A stretch of DNA of 64,000 bases. Source: Nocardia jiangxiensis NBRC 101359 (lineage in GTDB: Bacteria; Actinomycetota; Actinomycetes; Mycobacteriales; Mycobacteriaceae). Below are positions 36,527 through 45,030 of the stretch, piece by piece (the first letter of the stretch is position 1; the number at the start of each line of letters is the position of its first letter). The position numbers and the translations under genes were made by a program. The notes beneath the pieces are model-generated. The model saw only the letters and a list, made by a program, of their open reading frames with translations, did no database searches and had not been told where the DNA came from. The DNA lies in assembly GCF_000308615.1 (NCBI RefSeq), contig NZ_BAGB01000040.1, positions 62,001-126,000 on the forward strand, in the 5' to 3' direction.

Positions 36527-36573
36527 CTACGCCATATCCGCCCGAAATTCGGCCGATACTACGGCGACCCCGG
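36527..36573 (-). repeat. 47-bp inverted repeat, right copy (inside the FAD monooxygenase gene)
   Basis: Exact reverse complement of 27846-27892. It comprises the last 14 codons and stop of the monooxygenase gene. This copy belongs to the intact gene and is probably the original site. Confidence 0.8.
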
Positions 36574-38014
36574 CCCAGGCGACGATGCCGTCGGGACGGA
36601 TCAGGACACCCGAGAGGTCTTGCGGGTCAACGGGTTTGGCGGTGACGACGCGGACGGTTCGCCGCCAGGGAGCGGCGATCTCGCGCAGGGCGGGAGTATC
36701 GGCGAGGTCGAGCAGGACCGCGTGCCCGTCGGTGCAGTGTTCGGCCGGGCGGGTGCCATCGGCCAGGGCGATATCGGGGACGACGGTGCCCAGCAGAGGG
36801 TGCGTGCCGCCGAGGTCGTAGCGGTGGGCGATGCCGGAGATCTTCTTCAGCACGCTGGTGGCGCCGTCGCGGGTGGCCAGGAATTCGGCGGTGACCGCGC
36901 GCATGGCGCGGCTGTGCGGATCGGTACGCATGATGGCGACCTGGGCGCGGGACCACTGCAGTACCCACTCCCCGATCGGATGACGTTCACTGGTGTAGGT
37001 GTCCAGCAGATCGGTGGGTGCGTGTCCGGCGATGACGGCGGCGAGTTTCCAGCCGAGGTTGACCGCGTCGCCGATGCCCAGGTTCAGGCCCTGTCCGCCG
37101 AACGGCGAGTGCGCGTGGGCGGCGTCCCCGGCCAGCAGGATGCGGCCGCTGCGGTAGGTGGTGGCTTGGCGGGTGTTGTCGGTGAAGCGGGTGGCCGAGT
37201 GCACGGCGGTGATCTCGACCGGGATTCCGGATACCGTGCGCAGGGCGTGCTGGAGTTCGGCGGCGGTGACGGGGGTGGTGCGGTCCGCGGGTGGTCCGTC
37301 GAATTGGACGGTGAGGATGCGGCCGGGCATCGGCCCGTACACGTAGATGCCGGTGTCGGTGCAGGACCAGCCGCGTTGCAGTGCTTCGGCGCCGCGCATC
37401 TCGACGATCGCCTGGTGTCCGGTGACGAGCGGGTCGACGCCGGGGAAGTCGAATCCGGCGAGTTTGCGCACGGTGCTGCGGCCGCCGTCGCAGCCCACGA
37501 GCCAGCTCGCGCGCACGGCGGTGTCGTCGAGCCAGACGGTGACGCTGTCGCTGTCGTCGGTGAAGCCGGTGAGTTCGGTGCCGCGGCGGATCGGTATGCC
37601 CAGTTCGGTCGCGCGGGCGGTGAGGATTTCCTCGATCCCCTGTTGCGGGACGATGGTGGCTTCCTGGACGGGGCCGAGTTCGGCGAAGGCGGGGTCGGTG
37701 TCGTCCACGTTGTCCTGGTTGATCCAGATTCCGGCGAAGTGGCCCACGGGCCGGGCTCGCCCGGCCGGTGTGGGGTTGGCGGGTGCGAGGCGGGCCATGA
37801 GTGCGCGATGGCGTTCGGTGAGTTGCGGCAGCAGGCCGCGGCGGTCGAAGGCCTGTGCGGTGGGGATGTTGATCGAGCCCGCTTTGATGGTGGGGTCGGG
37901 TTCGGTGAGCCGGTCCACGACCAGGACGTGCACACCGGCGAGGCGCAGCTCGCAGGCGAGCATCAGTCCGACGGGTCCGGCTCCGGCGACGACGACGTCG
38001 AATGTTTCGCTCAT
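36527..38014 (-). CDS. FAD-dependent aromatic-ring monooxygenase (PheA/TetX-like group)
   Basis: A 495-residue class A flavoprotein monooxygenase that would hydroxylate a phenolic or polyketide-like substrate with NAD(P)H and O2. Seen: VVVAGAGPVGLMLACELR (FAD Rossmann GxGxxG at about 8-25), the NAD(P)H/FAD-linked GCDGGRSTVRKLAG at about 175-188, and GRILLAGDAAHAHSPFGGQG with LNLGIGDAVNLGWKL (second FAD contact). A thioredoxin-like C-terminal domain follows. ATG 38014 is chosen by homology of the N-terminus; the ribosome site is weak. Its last 47 bases are duplicated at 27846. Confidence 0.88.
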   Translation of the reverse strand: MSETFDVVVAGAGPVGLMLACELRLAGVHVLVVDRLTEPDPTIKAGSINIPTAQAFDRRGLLPQLTERHRALMARLAPANPTPAGRARPVGHFAGIWINQDNVDDTDPAFAELGPVQEATIVPQQGIEEILTARATELGIPIRRGTELTGFTDDSDSVTVWLDDTAVRASWLVGCDGGRSTVRKLAGFDFPGVDPLVTGHQAIVEMRGAEALQRGWSCTDTGIYVYGPMPGRILTVQFDGPPADRTTPVTAAELQHALRTVSGIPVEITAVHSATRFTDNTRQATTYRSGRILLAGDAAHAHSPFGGQGLNLGIGDAVNLGWKLAAVIAGHAPTDLLDTYTSERHPIGEWVLQWSRAQVAIMRTDPHSRAMRAVTAEFLATRDGATSVLKKISGIAHRYDLGGTHPLLGTVVPDIALADGTRPAEHCTDGHAVLLDLADTPALREIAAPWRRTVRVVTAKPVDPQDLSGVLIRPDGIVAWAGVAVVSAEFRADMA

Positions 38015-38293
38015 GGGTCCCACGGTGCCGGGATGCGGTTGCGCTGGTCTTGCGCGCGGCTTGCGCGGGCGGTGGTGAGGGTTCGCGCGCGCAGGGTGTG
38101 TGGTGTGAATAGTATTGCGGGCGAATGCAATGGAGCATTTCGCGCATACCGTTCGGCTGGTTTCGGTCGGTCGCCGGAGCGGTGCGGGGGCCGGAAATAG
38201 GTTCGGGGTCAAGGGGTTTGTCGTTCCGGTGTGGGTATCGCGGTATGGCGCGGGTTTTCCGCGGGACACCTTCGGCGAAAGGCGGCGGGCACG

Positions 38294-39109
38294 ATGACCG
38301 GGCCGGATCGGTATGACGAGCAGGACGTTTCGCGTGGGTCGCTGGCCGACCGGTATGGCGGGACCGAGCCTGTGCGGTGGCAGGGGCAGGTGGTGCAGCC
38401 GATGTATTGCCAGGCGCTGGGTGCGGATCCGACGATACTGAGTTTGACGTTGCAGCGTGCGGCTCCCCCGGCCGGGGTGCGTGGGGTGGGGATCGCGGTG
38501 TCGGTGTTGAGCGGGCATGTGGCGCTGGCGGGGCGGCGGTTGCGTGGGGTGGATGTGTGGACCGAGGCGATGTCCGGTGGTGTGGATGTCGAGTTGTACG
38601 GTGCGGGGCCGGATGCGCGGTTCGCGCTGACGCCGGTGTGGTTGGGCCCCGATGGTGCGACGGTGTCGTGGGCGGGTAATTACGGGGTGGTGCCCGATCG
38701 GTCGCAGGACGGGTCGGCGGTGTTGCGGTGCAGCACCGGTGTGGGTGCGCCGGATTTCGGGGAACTGGTTGTGGCGGTGGGGATTCGGACCGCGCCGACG
38801 GACGAGTCGCGGTATCGCGGGGCGTTGTACGAGTTGGGGGTGGCGATGCACGGGCGCGGTGAGACCGATCAGGCGTGTGCGTTGTGGGATCAGGCGGCGG
38901 GGCTGGGGCATGTGGGTGCGGCGTACGACCTGGGGGCGGTGCGTTTCGGGCACGGTGAACTCGCCGAGGCCGAGCAGTGGTGGCGGATGGCGGCCGAACA
39001 CGGTGACGTGCGGGCGATGACCGGGCTGGCCGAGGTTCTGGATCGGCACGGGAGCGCGGGGGAAGCGCGGCGGTGGCGTGAGTACGCCGGGCAGGGATCG
39101 CGACCCTAG
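38294..39109 (+). CDS. Sel1/TPR-like repeat protein
   Basis: A 271-residue protein. The first 150 residues are a beta-rich region without recognised motif (PVRWQGQVVQPMYCQALGAD). The C-terminal part has repeat units of Sel1 type: RYRGALYELGVAMHGRGETD, CALWDQAAGLGHVGAAYDLG, AVRFGHGELAEAEQWWRMAA and EHGDVRAMTGLAEVLDRHGS. Such repeats mediate protein contacts. No signal peptide is visible, so it is probably cytoplasmic. ATG 38294 has only a G-rich upstream stretch; the exact start is uncertain. Confidence 0.7.
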   Translation: MTGPDRYDEQDVSRGSLADRYGGTEPVRWQGQVVQPMYCQALGADPTILSLTLQRAAPPAGVRGVGIAVSVLSGHVALAGRRLRGVDVWTEAMSGGVDVELYGAGPDARFALTPVWLGPDGATVSWAGNYGVVPDRSQDGSAVLRCSTGVGAPDFGELVVAVGIRTAPTDESRYRGALYELGVAMHGRGETDQACALWDQAAGLGHVGAAYDLGAVRFGHGELAEAEQWWRMAAEHGDVRAMTGLAEVLDRHGSAGEARRWREYAGQGSRP

Positions 39110-39149
39110 CTGCTCTGTTCGCCTTGCCTCGAGGCTGCGGCGCTGGTGC

Positions 39150-39887
39150 TCAGGTGAACGGCCAGGGGGTCAGCAGCAGGCGGCCTCCGCCGACCAGGCA
39201 GGCCAGCGATGCCCCGGCGAACACCAGCACCCAGAAGAAGGCGGGCAGCCGGGTCAGGTGGGCGAGTTGGTCGGCGTCGGAGCCGTCGCCGCGCACGTGC
39301 ACGCGCTGGAGTTCCGCGACCGCGCGCAGCCCGCCGAACAGCAGGAACCAGGCCACCGCGTATCCGAAGACGCCTTGGACCACGACGTTGCTGTACCAGG
39401 AGACACCGAAGACGGCCGCGCCCGCGACGACGACCGCGAGCAGCCCGAACATGTTGCGGATCAACAGAAGTAGCACCGCGAGCGCGGCCACGACCAGCCA
39501 CAGCATCAGGGTCAGCCGCCCGATGCCCAGCAGTGCCGCGCAGCCCAGGCCGAGCAGCGAGGGGGCGGGATATCCGGCCATCGTGGTCAGGATCATGCCG
39601 GGGCCGTAGGGTTTTCCGCGCGAGACGGTGACGCCGGAGGTGTCCGAGTGCAGGCGCACTCCGCGCAGGGTTCGTCCGGTCAGTACCGCGACGAGTGCGT
39701 GCCCGCCTTCGTGGGCGATGGTGACCGCGGTGCGCAGGATCCGCCACACCGGCGTGTACAGCACCAGCACCAGTGCGACCGCCGCGGTGGCGGCGATGAC
39801 CCACAGCGGTGGGTGTGCGGAGACCAGTCCCAGCTGATCCGATACCGAGGACACCGATACCGGTGCGGCGATGCGCGACGAACTCAC
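39150..39887 (-). CDS. M50-family (site-2-protease-like) membrane peptidase
   Basis: A 245-residue integral membrane protein with the zinc motif HEGGH at about residue 59-63, inside the helix ILRTAVTIAHEGGHALVAVL, and a series of hydrophobic segments after it (LLGLGCAALL, LMLWLVVAALAVLLLLI, VFGYAVAWFLLFGG). The family cleaves membrane-embedded substrates; many actinobacterial members of this short M50B type are uncharacterised. GTG 39887 is chosen for the start, with the frame remaining open further upstream. It is convergent with the Sel1 gene, with 40 bases between. Confidence 0.8.
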   Translation of the reverse strand: MSSSRIAAPVSVSSVSDQLGLVSAHPPLWVIAATAAVALVLVLYTPVWRILRTAVTIAHEGGHALVAVLTGRTLRGVRLHSDTSGVTVSRGKPYGPGMILTTMAGYPAPSLLGLGCAALLGIGRLTLMLWLVVAALAVLLLLIRNMFGLLAVVVAGAAVFGVSWYSNVVVQGVFGYAVAWFLLFGGLRAVAELQRVHVRGDGSDADQLAHLTRLPAFFWVLVFAGASLACLVGGGRLLLTPWPFT

Positions 39888-40152
39888 CGCCGTAGGGTAG
39901 CGGTACCTCACGCGGCGTGCACTGCGCCCACCCTCCCCGAATCGGTGCACATCGCCCGGTCGAGGTGACCGGGTGTGTGGGCGGTCCGGGTTGTCTGGTT
40001 GTGGCCGTTGATGTTTCGGTCGGGCCGCGGTGGGTGCTGGGCGCGCGGTTGCCGTGGATGGCGTGCGTGGCGCCCCTCGAACGTCTCCGGAGCCTCTAAG
40101 CTGTCGGGCGGGATCGCCGGGGTCGGCTCGGCGTGCAGCAGAGGAGATCGCG

Positions 40153-40473
40153 ATGAAGTCCGTGCGATGGGCGGCCGCCGGTGTGGGTGTGATGGGCGTT
40201 GCCGCAACGCTTCTGACCGGATGCAGCGATGTCCAGAAGGCGTTGAACAAGGGTGGCGACACCGCGTGCAGCGATTACGTGAAGCAGGATCAGGACACTC
40301 AGCGGGTGACGATCACGAAGTTCGTCAAGCAGCAGACCGGTGACGATCACGAACCGGCGGGCACGACGGTGGATGCGACGATGGTGTCGGTGAAGTTCCT
40401 GTGCAGCAATCAGCGCAATGCCGCCACGCCGATCAAGAACGCCGACGTGGCGGGCATCTTCCTCAACAAGTGA
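40153..40473 (+). CDS. Small lipoprotein
   Basis: A 106-residue predicted lipoprotein: KSVRWAAAGVGVMGVAATL then lipobox LLTGC. The mature part has two Cys (TACSDY and FLCSN) that may form a disulfide. GAGGAG lies 6 bases before ATG 40153. No motif reveals its function; it ends 4 bases before the stop of the convergent oxidoreductase gene. Confidence 0.75.
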   Translation: MKSVRWAAAGVGVMGVAATLLTGCSDVQKALNKGGDTACSDYVKQDQDTQRVTITKFVKQQTGDDHEPAGTTVDATMVSVKFLCSNQRNAATPIKNADVAGIFLNK

Positions 40474-40477
40474 GGGC

Positions 40478-41353
40478 TCAGCGCAGCAGTTCGATGACTC
40501 GGGCCATCTTGTCCATGTTCGGCTCGAGGACGGTGAAATAGCTGATCCCGTACCGTTTGTGGCGTTCGCGGAGTTGGTCGGCCATCTGTGCAGGCGTGCC
40601 CACCAGCAGCATCGGGATCTCCTCGGCGCGGTCGGCTGCGCCTTCGGGCAGGTTGGGGGCGAGGCGTTCGAGCAGGGCGGCGCGTTCGTTCGGTGCGGCC
40701 AGTTGCTGGATGAGGATGTTGAATTCGGTGCTCTCGCGGCGTGGGCCCAGTGCCTGGCGCACCGCGGCGACGCGCTGGTCCAGATCCTCGGGAGTGCCTG
40801 CGGTGATCAGGCCGCTGTCGGTGGTGCCGCCGCCGGTGAAGGCCACCACGTCGGCGTGTTCGGCGGCCACGCGCAGCATCCGTTCGCCCCATCCGGCGAT
40901 CAGCAGCGGCGGGCCGCCCGCGCGGGCGGGGCGGGGGCGGTAATCGGGGTCGGCGAAGGTGGCGCGCAGGGTGCGCGCGGCGTCCGCGACCTGCTGCACG
41001 CGGCGGCCCGCGCTGGGGAATTCTATTGCGGCGGCGTCGAATTCGGATTTCACGTAGCCTGCGCCGAGGCCGAGTTCGACGCGGCCGTCGGTGAGCAGAT
41101 CCAGGGTGGCGACCTCGCGGGCCAGCAGGGTCGGGTTGTAGAAGGGGACGTTGAGCACGAACGAGTTGACCTGTGCGCGCTCGGTTGCCTCGGCGGCCAG
41201 CAGCATCGCCGGCAGCGGCGCCAGGAAACCCAGATGATCGGCCACCCCCAGTACGTCGAAGCCCGAATCCTCTGCCTTGCGGCATTTTTCGATCCAGGAC
41301 TTCTTGGAATCGGTGAGGAACATGTTCACGCCGAATCGGAACGATGAGCTCAT
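40478..41353 (-). CDS. LLM-class F420-dependent oxidoreductase
   Basis: A 291-residue luciferase-like TIM-barrel protein, probably using coenzyme F420. Seen: FRFGVNMFLTDSKKSW at the N-terminus, VLGVADHLGF, LLDLLTDGRVELGLGAGYVKSEFDAAAI (the typical GR-E-G-GAG segment) and PLLIAGWGERMLRVAAEHAD. AGGAAA precedes ATG 41353. Substrate unknown. Confidence 0.87.
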   Translation of the reverse strand: MSSSFRFGVNMFLTDSKKSWIEKCRKAEDSGFDVLGVADHLGFLAPLPAMLLAAEATERAQVNSFVLNVPFYNPTLLAREVATLDLLTDGRVELGLGAGYVKSEFDAAAIEFPSAGRRVQQVADAARTLRATFADPDYRPRPARAGGPPLLIAGWGERMLRVAAEHADVVAFTGGGTTDSGLITAGTPEDLDQRVAAVRQALGPRRESTEFNILIQQLAAPNERAALLERLAPNLPEGAADRAEEIPMLLVGTPAQMADQLRERHKRYGISYFTVLEPNMDKMARVIELLR

Positions 41354-41461
41354 GGTTTCCTGTGTACCAGCCGGGTCCGACAATTTCCCCGCGACCGGGT
41401 CCGGTTTGCGCAATCATGGGGTGCAGCGCCCGGACTTCGCCCGACGACGAGGTTGGTGACC

Positions 41462-42697
41462 ATGCCGCAGTCGCGCACACTCACCCAGCAGCGCGCCGCC
41501 CTGGAACAGGAGTGGGCGCGCTGGGCGATCCCGCACGCCCCGACCCCGGAACCGTTCCCCCGCACCAGCTCCGGGCACACGATGCTGCGCAGCGAGGTCG
41601 CCCGGTCCTGGCAGCGCTCGCTGAGCACCGTGGATCCCGAACGTCGCGCCGCGCCCGCGGACGACGACGAGATCGCCACCCGATGGGCGCATTCGCCGTT
41701 GCACGCGCCGGTGACCGCGCTGGCCGACGAATTGCACAGCATCACCGACGATTCCGGGTTCACCGCGTGTGTCACCGACGAGCGCGGCACCATCTTGTGG
41801 GTCTCGGGCGGACGGGTGCTGCGCAGACGCGCCGAACAACTCAACTTCGCGCCCGGCGGCCGGTGGGACGAGCCGCACATGGGCACCAACGCGATGTCAC
41901 TGGCCCTGTGCACCGGGCAGCCCGCGACGGTGTTCTCCGCCGAACATCTCATCGCCGCCCTGCACAGCTGGGTGTGTTACAGCGCCCCGATCAACGCCCC
42001 CGACGGGCGTCGGCTCGGGGTGATCGACCTGTCCACCAGCTGGGAGCGTTCGCATCCGCTGGCGTTGTCCACCGTGCGTGCCCTGGCGACCGCGATCCGT
42101 TCGCAGCTGCCCCCGGATCTGCCTGCCGAGCAACCCGAGATCCGCCTGCAATGCCTGGGCGGGGCGAGCCTGTCGCGCGCGGGTTGCCCGGTGCGCTTGC
42201 GCCCGCGTCAGCTCGAGATCCTCACCCTGCTTGCGCTCGAACCCGACGGGTTCACCCCGCAACGGTTGCACAGCGCGATCTACGGGGATCGGCCGGTGAG
42301 CGCGAGCACCCTCAAAGCCGATGTGTCACATCTGCGCCACGCCACCGGCGGGGAGATCGCCAGCCGCCGCTACCTGCTGACCCGACCGATCTCCTGTGAC
42401 GCGGTGGACCTGCTGGACGCGCTGGCCGCCGGGAATCTGACCGCGGCGCTGCGGCTGTATCGCGGGCCGCTGCTCCCCGGATCGGACACCCCCGGTATCG
42501 CCCAGTGGCGCGAGAATCTGGCGGTGCGGGTGCGCACCGCGGTACTCGAGAGCCCGTGCGCGGCGCACGCGGTGCAATTCGGCATCCGCTGCCCCGAGGA
42601 CGTCCGGGTGCACGAGCACGCGCTGGCGCTGTTGCGGCCCGGAGATCCGCGCCGTCCCGAGGTCACCGCGCGCCTGCACGCCGCCCTGGCCGACTGA
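41462..42697 (+). CDS. GAF-domain transcriptional regulator with C-terminal winged helix
   Basis: A 411-residue regulator. Residues about 80-210 form a GAF sensor (DDSGFTACVTDERGTILWVS, GTNAMSLALCTGQPATVFSA, APINAPDGRRLGVIDLS). The C-terminal part is a winged helix (RLRPRQLEILTLLALEPDGF, STLKADVSHLRHATGG), not the AAA+/Fis module of AcoR-type proteins. It is followed by an ExaC-like aldehyde dehydrogenase and DUF779 in the same direction, an arrangement in which such regulators activate the dehydrogenase in response to alcohols or aldehydes. ATG 41462 or the GTG at 41453 (closer to GAGG) may be the start. Confidence 0.82.
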   Translation: MPQSRTLTQQRAALEQEWARWAIPHAPTPEPFPRTSSGHTMLRSEVARSWQRSLSTVDPERRAAPADDDEIATRWAHSPLHAPVTALADELHSITDDSGFTACVTDERGTILWVSGGRVLRRRAEQLNFAPGGRWDEPHMGTNAMSLALCTGQPATVFSAEHLIAALHSWVCYSAPINAPDGRRLGVIDLSTSWERSHPLALSTVRALATAIRSQLPPDLPAEQPEIRLQCLGGASLSRAGCPVRLRPRQLEILTLLALEPDGFTPQRLHSAIYGDRPVSASTLKADVSHLRHATGGEIASRRYLLTRPISCDAVDLLDALAAGNLTAALRLYRGPLLPGSDTPGIAQWRENLAVRVRTAVLESPCAAHAVQFGIRCPEDVRVHEHALALLRPGDPRRPEVTARLHAALAD

Positions 42698-42698
42698 A

Positions 42699-42745
42699 AC
42701 ACCCTCGCACCAGGGTGTGCGTGCGACGCCAACCTGTTGCCAACC
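42699..42745 (+). promoter_or_regulatory. Small hairpin and GCCAACC direct repeats before the aldehyde dehydrogenase
   Basis: ACACCCT/AGGGTGT (42699-42718) is a 7-bp stem just after the regulator stop. GCCAACC occurs twice (42728-42734, 42739-42745), 11 bases apart, one helical turn. These are candidate activator sites for the GAF regulator. Confidence 0.4.
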
Positions 42746-42870
42746 ATGGTGTTCCACACTGACGCCGTCCCGGATCACTCCGTGGGACGCGCGTCGGCTC
42801 GCGCGGGCATCACCCCTTGCGTGAGCGTCATGGGCCCGCGCGTGCCACGGCCGACCACGAAGCGAGCATC

Positions 42871-44388
42871 ATGATCTACGCCAAGCCCGGAACCGAGGGC
42901 AGCATCGTCGAATTCGCGCGCCGTTACGACAACTTCATCGGCGGGGACTGGAAAGCGCCCGCCGAGGGACGGTATTTCGAGAATCCCTCCCCCATCGACG
43001 GCGAAACCTTCTGTGAGGTGGCCCGATCCACCGCCGCGGACATCGACGCGGCCCTGGACGCCGCGCACGCCGCCGCGCCGGGCTGGGGTGCGACCCCGGC
43101 CGGGGAACGCGCCAACGTGCTGAACCGGATCGCGGACCGCATCGAAGCGAATCTCGAACGCCTCGCGGTGGCCGAATCGTGGGAGAACGGCAAGGCCGTG
43201 CGCGAGACCCTGGCCGCGGATCTGCCGTTGACCGTCGATCACTTCCGGTACTTCGCCGGTGCGGTGCGCGGCCAGGAGGGCGCGATCTCCGAGATCGACC
43301 AGGACACCATCGCGTACCACTTCCACGAACCGCTCGGCGTGGTCGGGCAGATCATCCCGTGGAACTTCCCCATCCTGATGGCCGCCTGGAAACTGGCCCC
43401 GGCGCTGGCCGCGGGCAACTGTGTGGTCATCAAACCGGCCGAGCAGACCCCGGCCTCGCTGCTGCTGGTGATCGATCTGATCGCGGATCTGCTGCCGCCC
43501 GGAGTGGTCAACGTGGTCAACGGATTCGGGGTCGAGGCGGGCAAGCCGCTGGCCTCGAGCCCGAAGGTGGCCAAGGTCGCGTTCACCGGCGAGACCACCA
43601 CCGGCCGGCTGATCATGCAGTACGCCAGTGAGAACATCATCCCGGTCACCCTGGAGCTGGGCGGTAAGAGCCCGAACATCTTCCTGCCCGACGTCGCCGC
43701 CGCCGACGACGCGTTCCTGGACAAGGCCGTCGAAGGTTTCGTGATGTTCGCGCTGAACCAGGGCGAGGTGTGCACCTGCCCCTCGCGCGCGCTGATCCAC
43801 TCCTCGATCTACGACGAGTTCATCGCCCGCTGCATCGAGCGCACCCGCGCGATCACCGGCGGCAACCCGCTGGACACCGACACCATGATCGGCGCGCAGG
43901 CCAGCAACGACCAGTTCGAGAAGATCCTGTCCTACCTGGACATCGGCCGCCAGGAGGGTGCGAAGGTGCTCACCGGTGGTCAGGCGCGCAAGGTGGAGGG
44001 CTACCCGAACGGGTACTACATCGAGCCGACCATCTTCGAGGGCCGCAACGATATGCGCGTGTTCCAGGAGGAGATCTTCGGCCCGGTGGTGTCGGTGGCC
44101 CGCTACGACGACGTCGAGGACGCGATCGCCATCGCCAACGACACCCTCTACGGATTGGGTGCGGGCGTGTGGACCCGCGATATGAACACCGCCTACCGGC
44201 TGGGCCGCGCGATCAAGGCCGGACGAGTGTGGACGAACTGCTATCACGCCTATCCCGCGCACGCGGCGTTCGGCGGATACAAGAAGTCCGGCATCGGGCG
44301 TGAGAACCACAAGATGATGCTGGATCACTATCAGCAGACAAAGAACCTGCTGGTCAGCTACTCGCCGAACAAGCAGGGATTCTTCTGA
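42871..44388 (+). CDS. Aldehyde dehydrogenase, ExaC/AldB-like
   Basis: A 505-residue NAD-dependent aldehyde dehydrogenase of the acetaldehyde/chloroacetaldehyde type. Seen: [57 protein letters not shown] (Glu base) and [17 protein letters not shown], the Cys nucleophile block characteristic of ExaC. The C-terminus [19 protein letters not shown] is the family's usual end. It is coupled to the DUF779 gene (TGATG overlap) and preceded by the GAF regulator. Confidence 0.92.
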   Translation: MIYAKPGTEGSIVEFARRYDNFIGGDWKAPAEGRYFENPSPIDGETFCEVARSTAADIDAALDAAHAAAPGWGATPAGERANVLNRIADRIEANLERLAVAESWENGKAVRETLAADLPLTVDHFRYFAGAVRGQEGAISEIDQDTIAYHFHEPLGVVGQIIPWNFPILMAAWKLAPALAAGNCVVIKPAEQTPASLLLVIDLIADLLPPGVVNVVNGFGVEAGKPLASSPKVAKVAFTGETTTGRLIMQYASENIIPVTLELGGKSPNIFLPDVAAADDAFLDKAVEGFVMFALNQGEVCTCPSRALIHSSIYDEFIARCIERTRAITGGNPLDTDTMIGAQASNDQFEKILSYLDIGRQEGAKVLTGGQARKVEGYPNGYYIEPTIFEGRNDMRVFQEEIFGPVVSVARYDDVEDAIAIANDTLYGLGAGVWTRDMNTAYRLGRAIKAGRVWTNCYHAYPAHAAFGGYKKSGIGRENHKMMLDHYQQTKNLLVSYSPNKQGFF

Positions 44389-44816
44389 TGCCCGATCCGG
44401 GCGACGCGGGTTCGGCGCGGCGGATCGGGATCACCGACGCCGCGGCCGAACTGCTGGACGAGCTGGTCGCCCGGCACGGTCCGGTGATGTTCCACCAGTC
44501 CGGCGGCTGCTGCGACGGCAGTTCCCCGATGTGCTATCTGCGCGGGGAGTTCCGGGTGGGCGCCGCGGATGTGCTGCTGGGCGAGCTGCCCGGGCAGACT
44601 CCGTTCTGGATGAGCGCGGACCAGTTCGACTACTGGCGGCACACCCACCTGACCGTGGACGTCGTGGCCGGGCGAGGCAGCGGATTCTCCCTCGAAGCCC
44701 CCGAGGGGGTGCGGTTCCTGATCCGCTCGCGGCTGCTCACCGACGCCGAGGTCGAACAGCTCGACGCGGATCCGCCGCGCACGGGCGCGCAACTGTCCGG
44801 CGATCCACAGTCCTGA
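44388..44816 (+). CDS. DUF779 family protein
   Basis: A 142-residue small protein. Seen: FHQSGGCCDGSSPMCY near residue 34, a conserved Cys-rich block of DUF779, and FWMSADQFDYWRHTHLTVDV. Members occur almost always next to aldehyde dehydrogenases of the ExaC group, as here, where the two genes overlap by one base. Function unknown; a metal-linked or accessory role with the dehydrogenase is plausible from the Cys cluster and linkage. Confidence 0.85.
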   Translation: MPDPGDAGSARRIGITDAAAELLDELVARHGPVMFHQSGGCCDGSSPMCYLRGEFRVGAADVLLGELPGQTPFWMSADQFDYWRHTHLTVDVVAGRGSGFSLEAPEGVRFLIRSRLLTDAEVEQLDADPPRTGAQLSGDPQS

Positions 44817-44863
44817 TTCCAGCGGTTCCGCACCGGCCGTCCACTCCGGGGGCGGAACCTGCC

Positions 44864-44950
44864 CGTGGCTGCCGCAGCCGCACTCATGGTGAGGGTGCGG
44901 CAGCCACGTCCGACTCGTCCGGCCCCGGATTCACCCTCCCGGGGCCGGAC
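44864..44950. terminator. Two successive hairpins between convergent genes
   Basis: First: 13-bp perfect stem CGTGGCTGCCGCA/TGCGGCAGCCACG (44864-44908), 19-base loop. Second: 12-bp perfect stem GTCCGGCCCCGG/CCGGGGCCGGAC (44917-44950). They separate the DUF779 gene from the convergent aldehyde dehydrogenase. Confidence 0.75.
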
Positions 44951-45030
44951 GGGTGCTGTGAGCGAAGCGCGGTCCGCGAAGGCCCGTCTCATGCGCAGAT
45001 TCGACGCGATCAGGCCCGATGTGGCGTGGT

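Noticed and set aside
33905..38200. 1431-codon open frame antisense to the Tn3 transposase and monooxygenase
   Set aside because: It crosses the boundary between two unrelated genes and has no recognisable domain; a shadow of codon bias.
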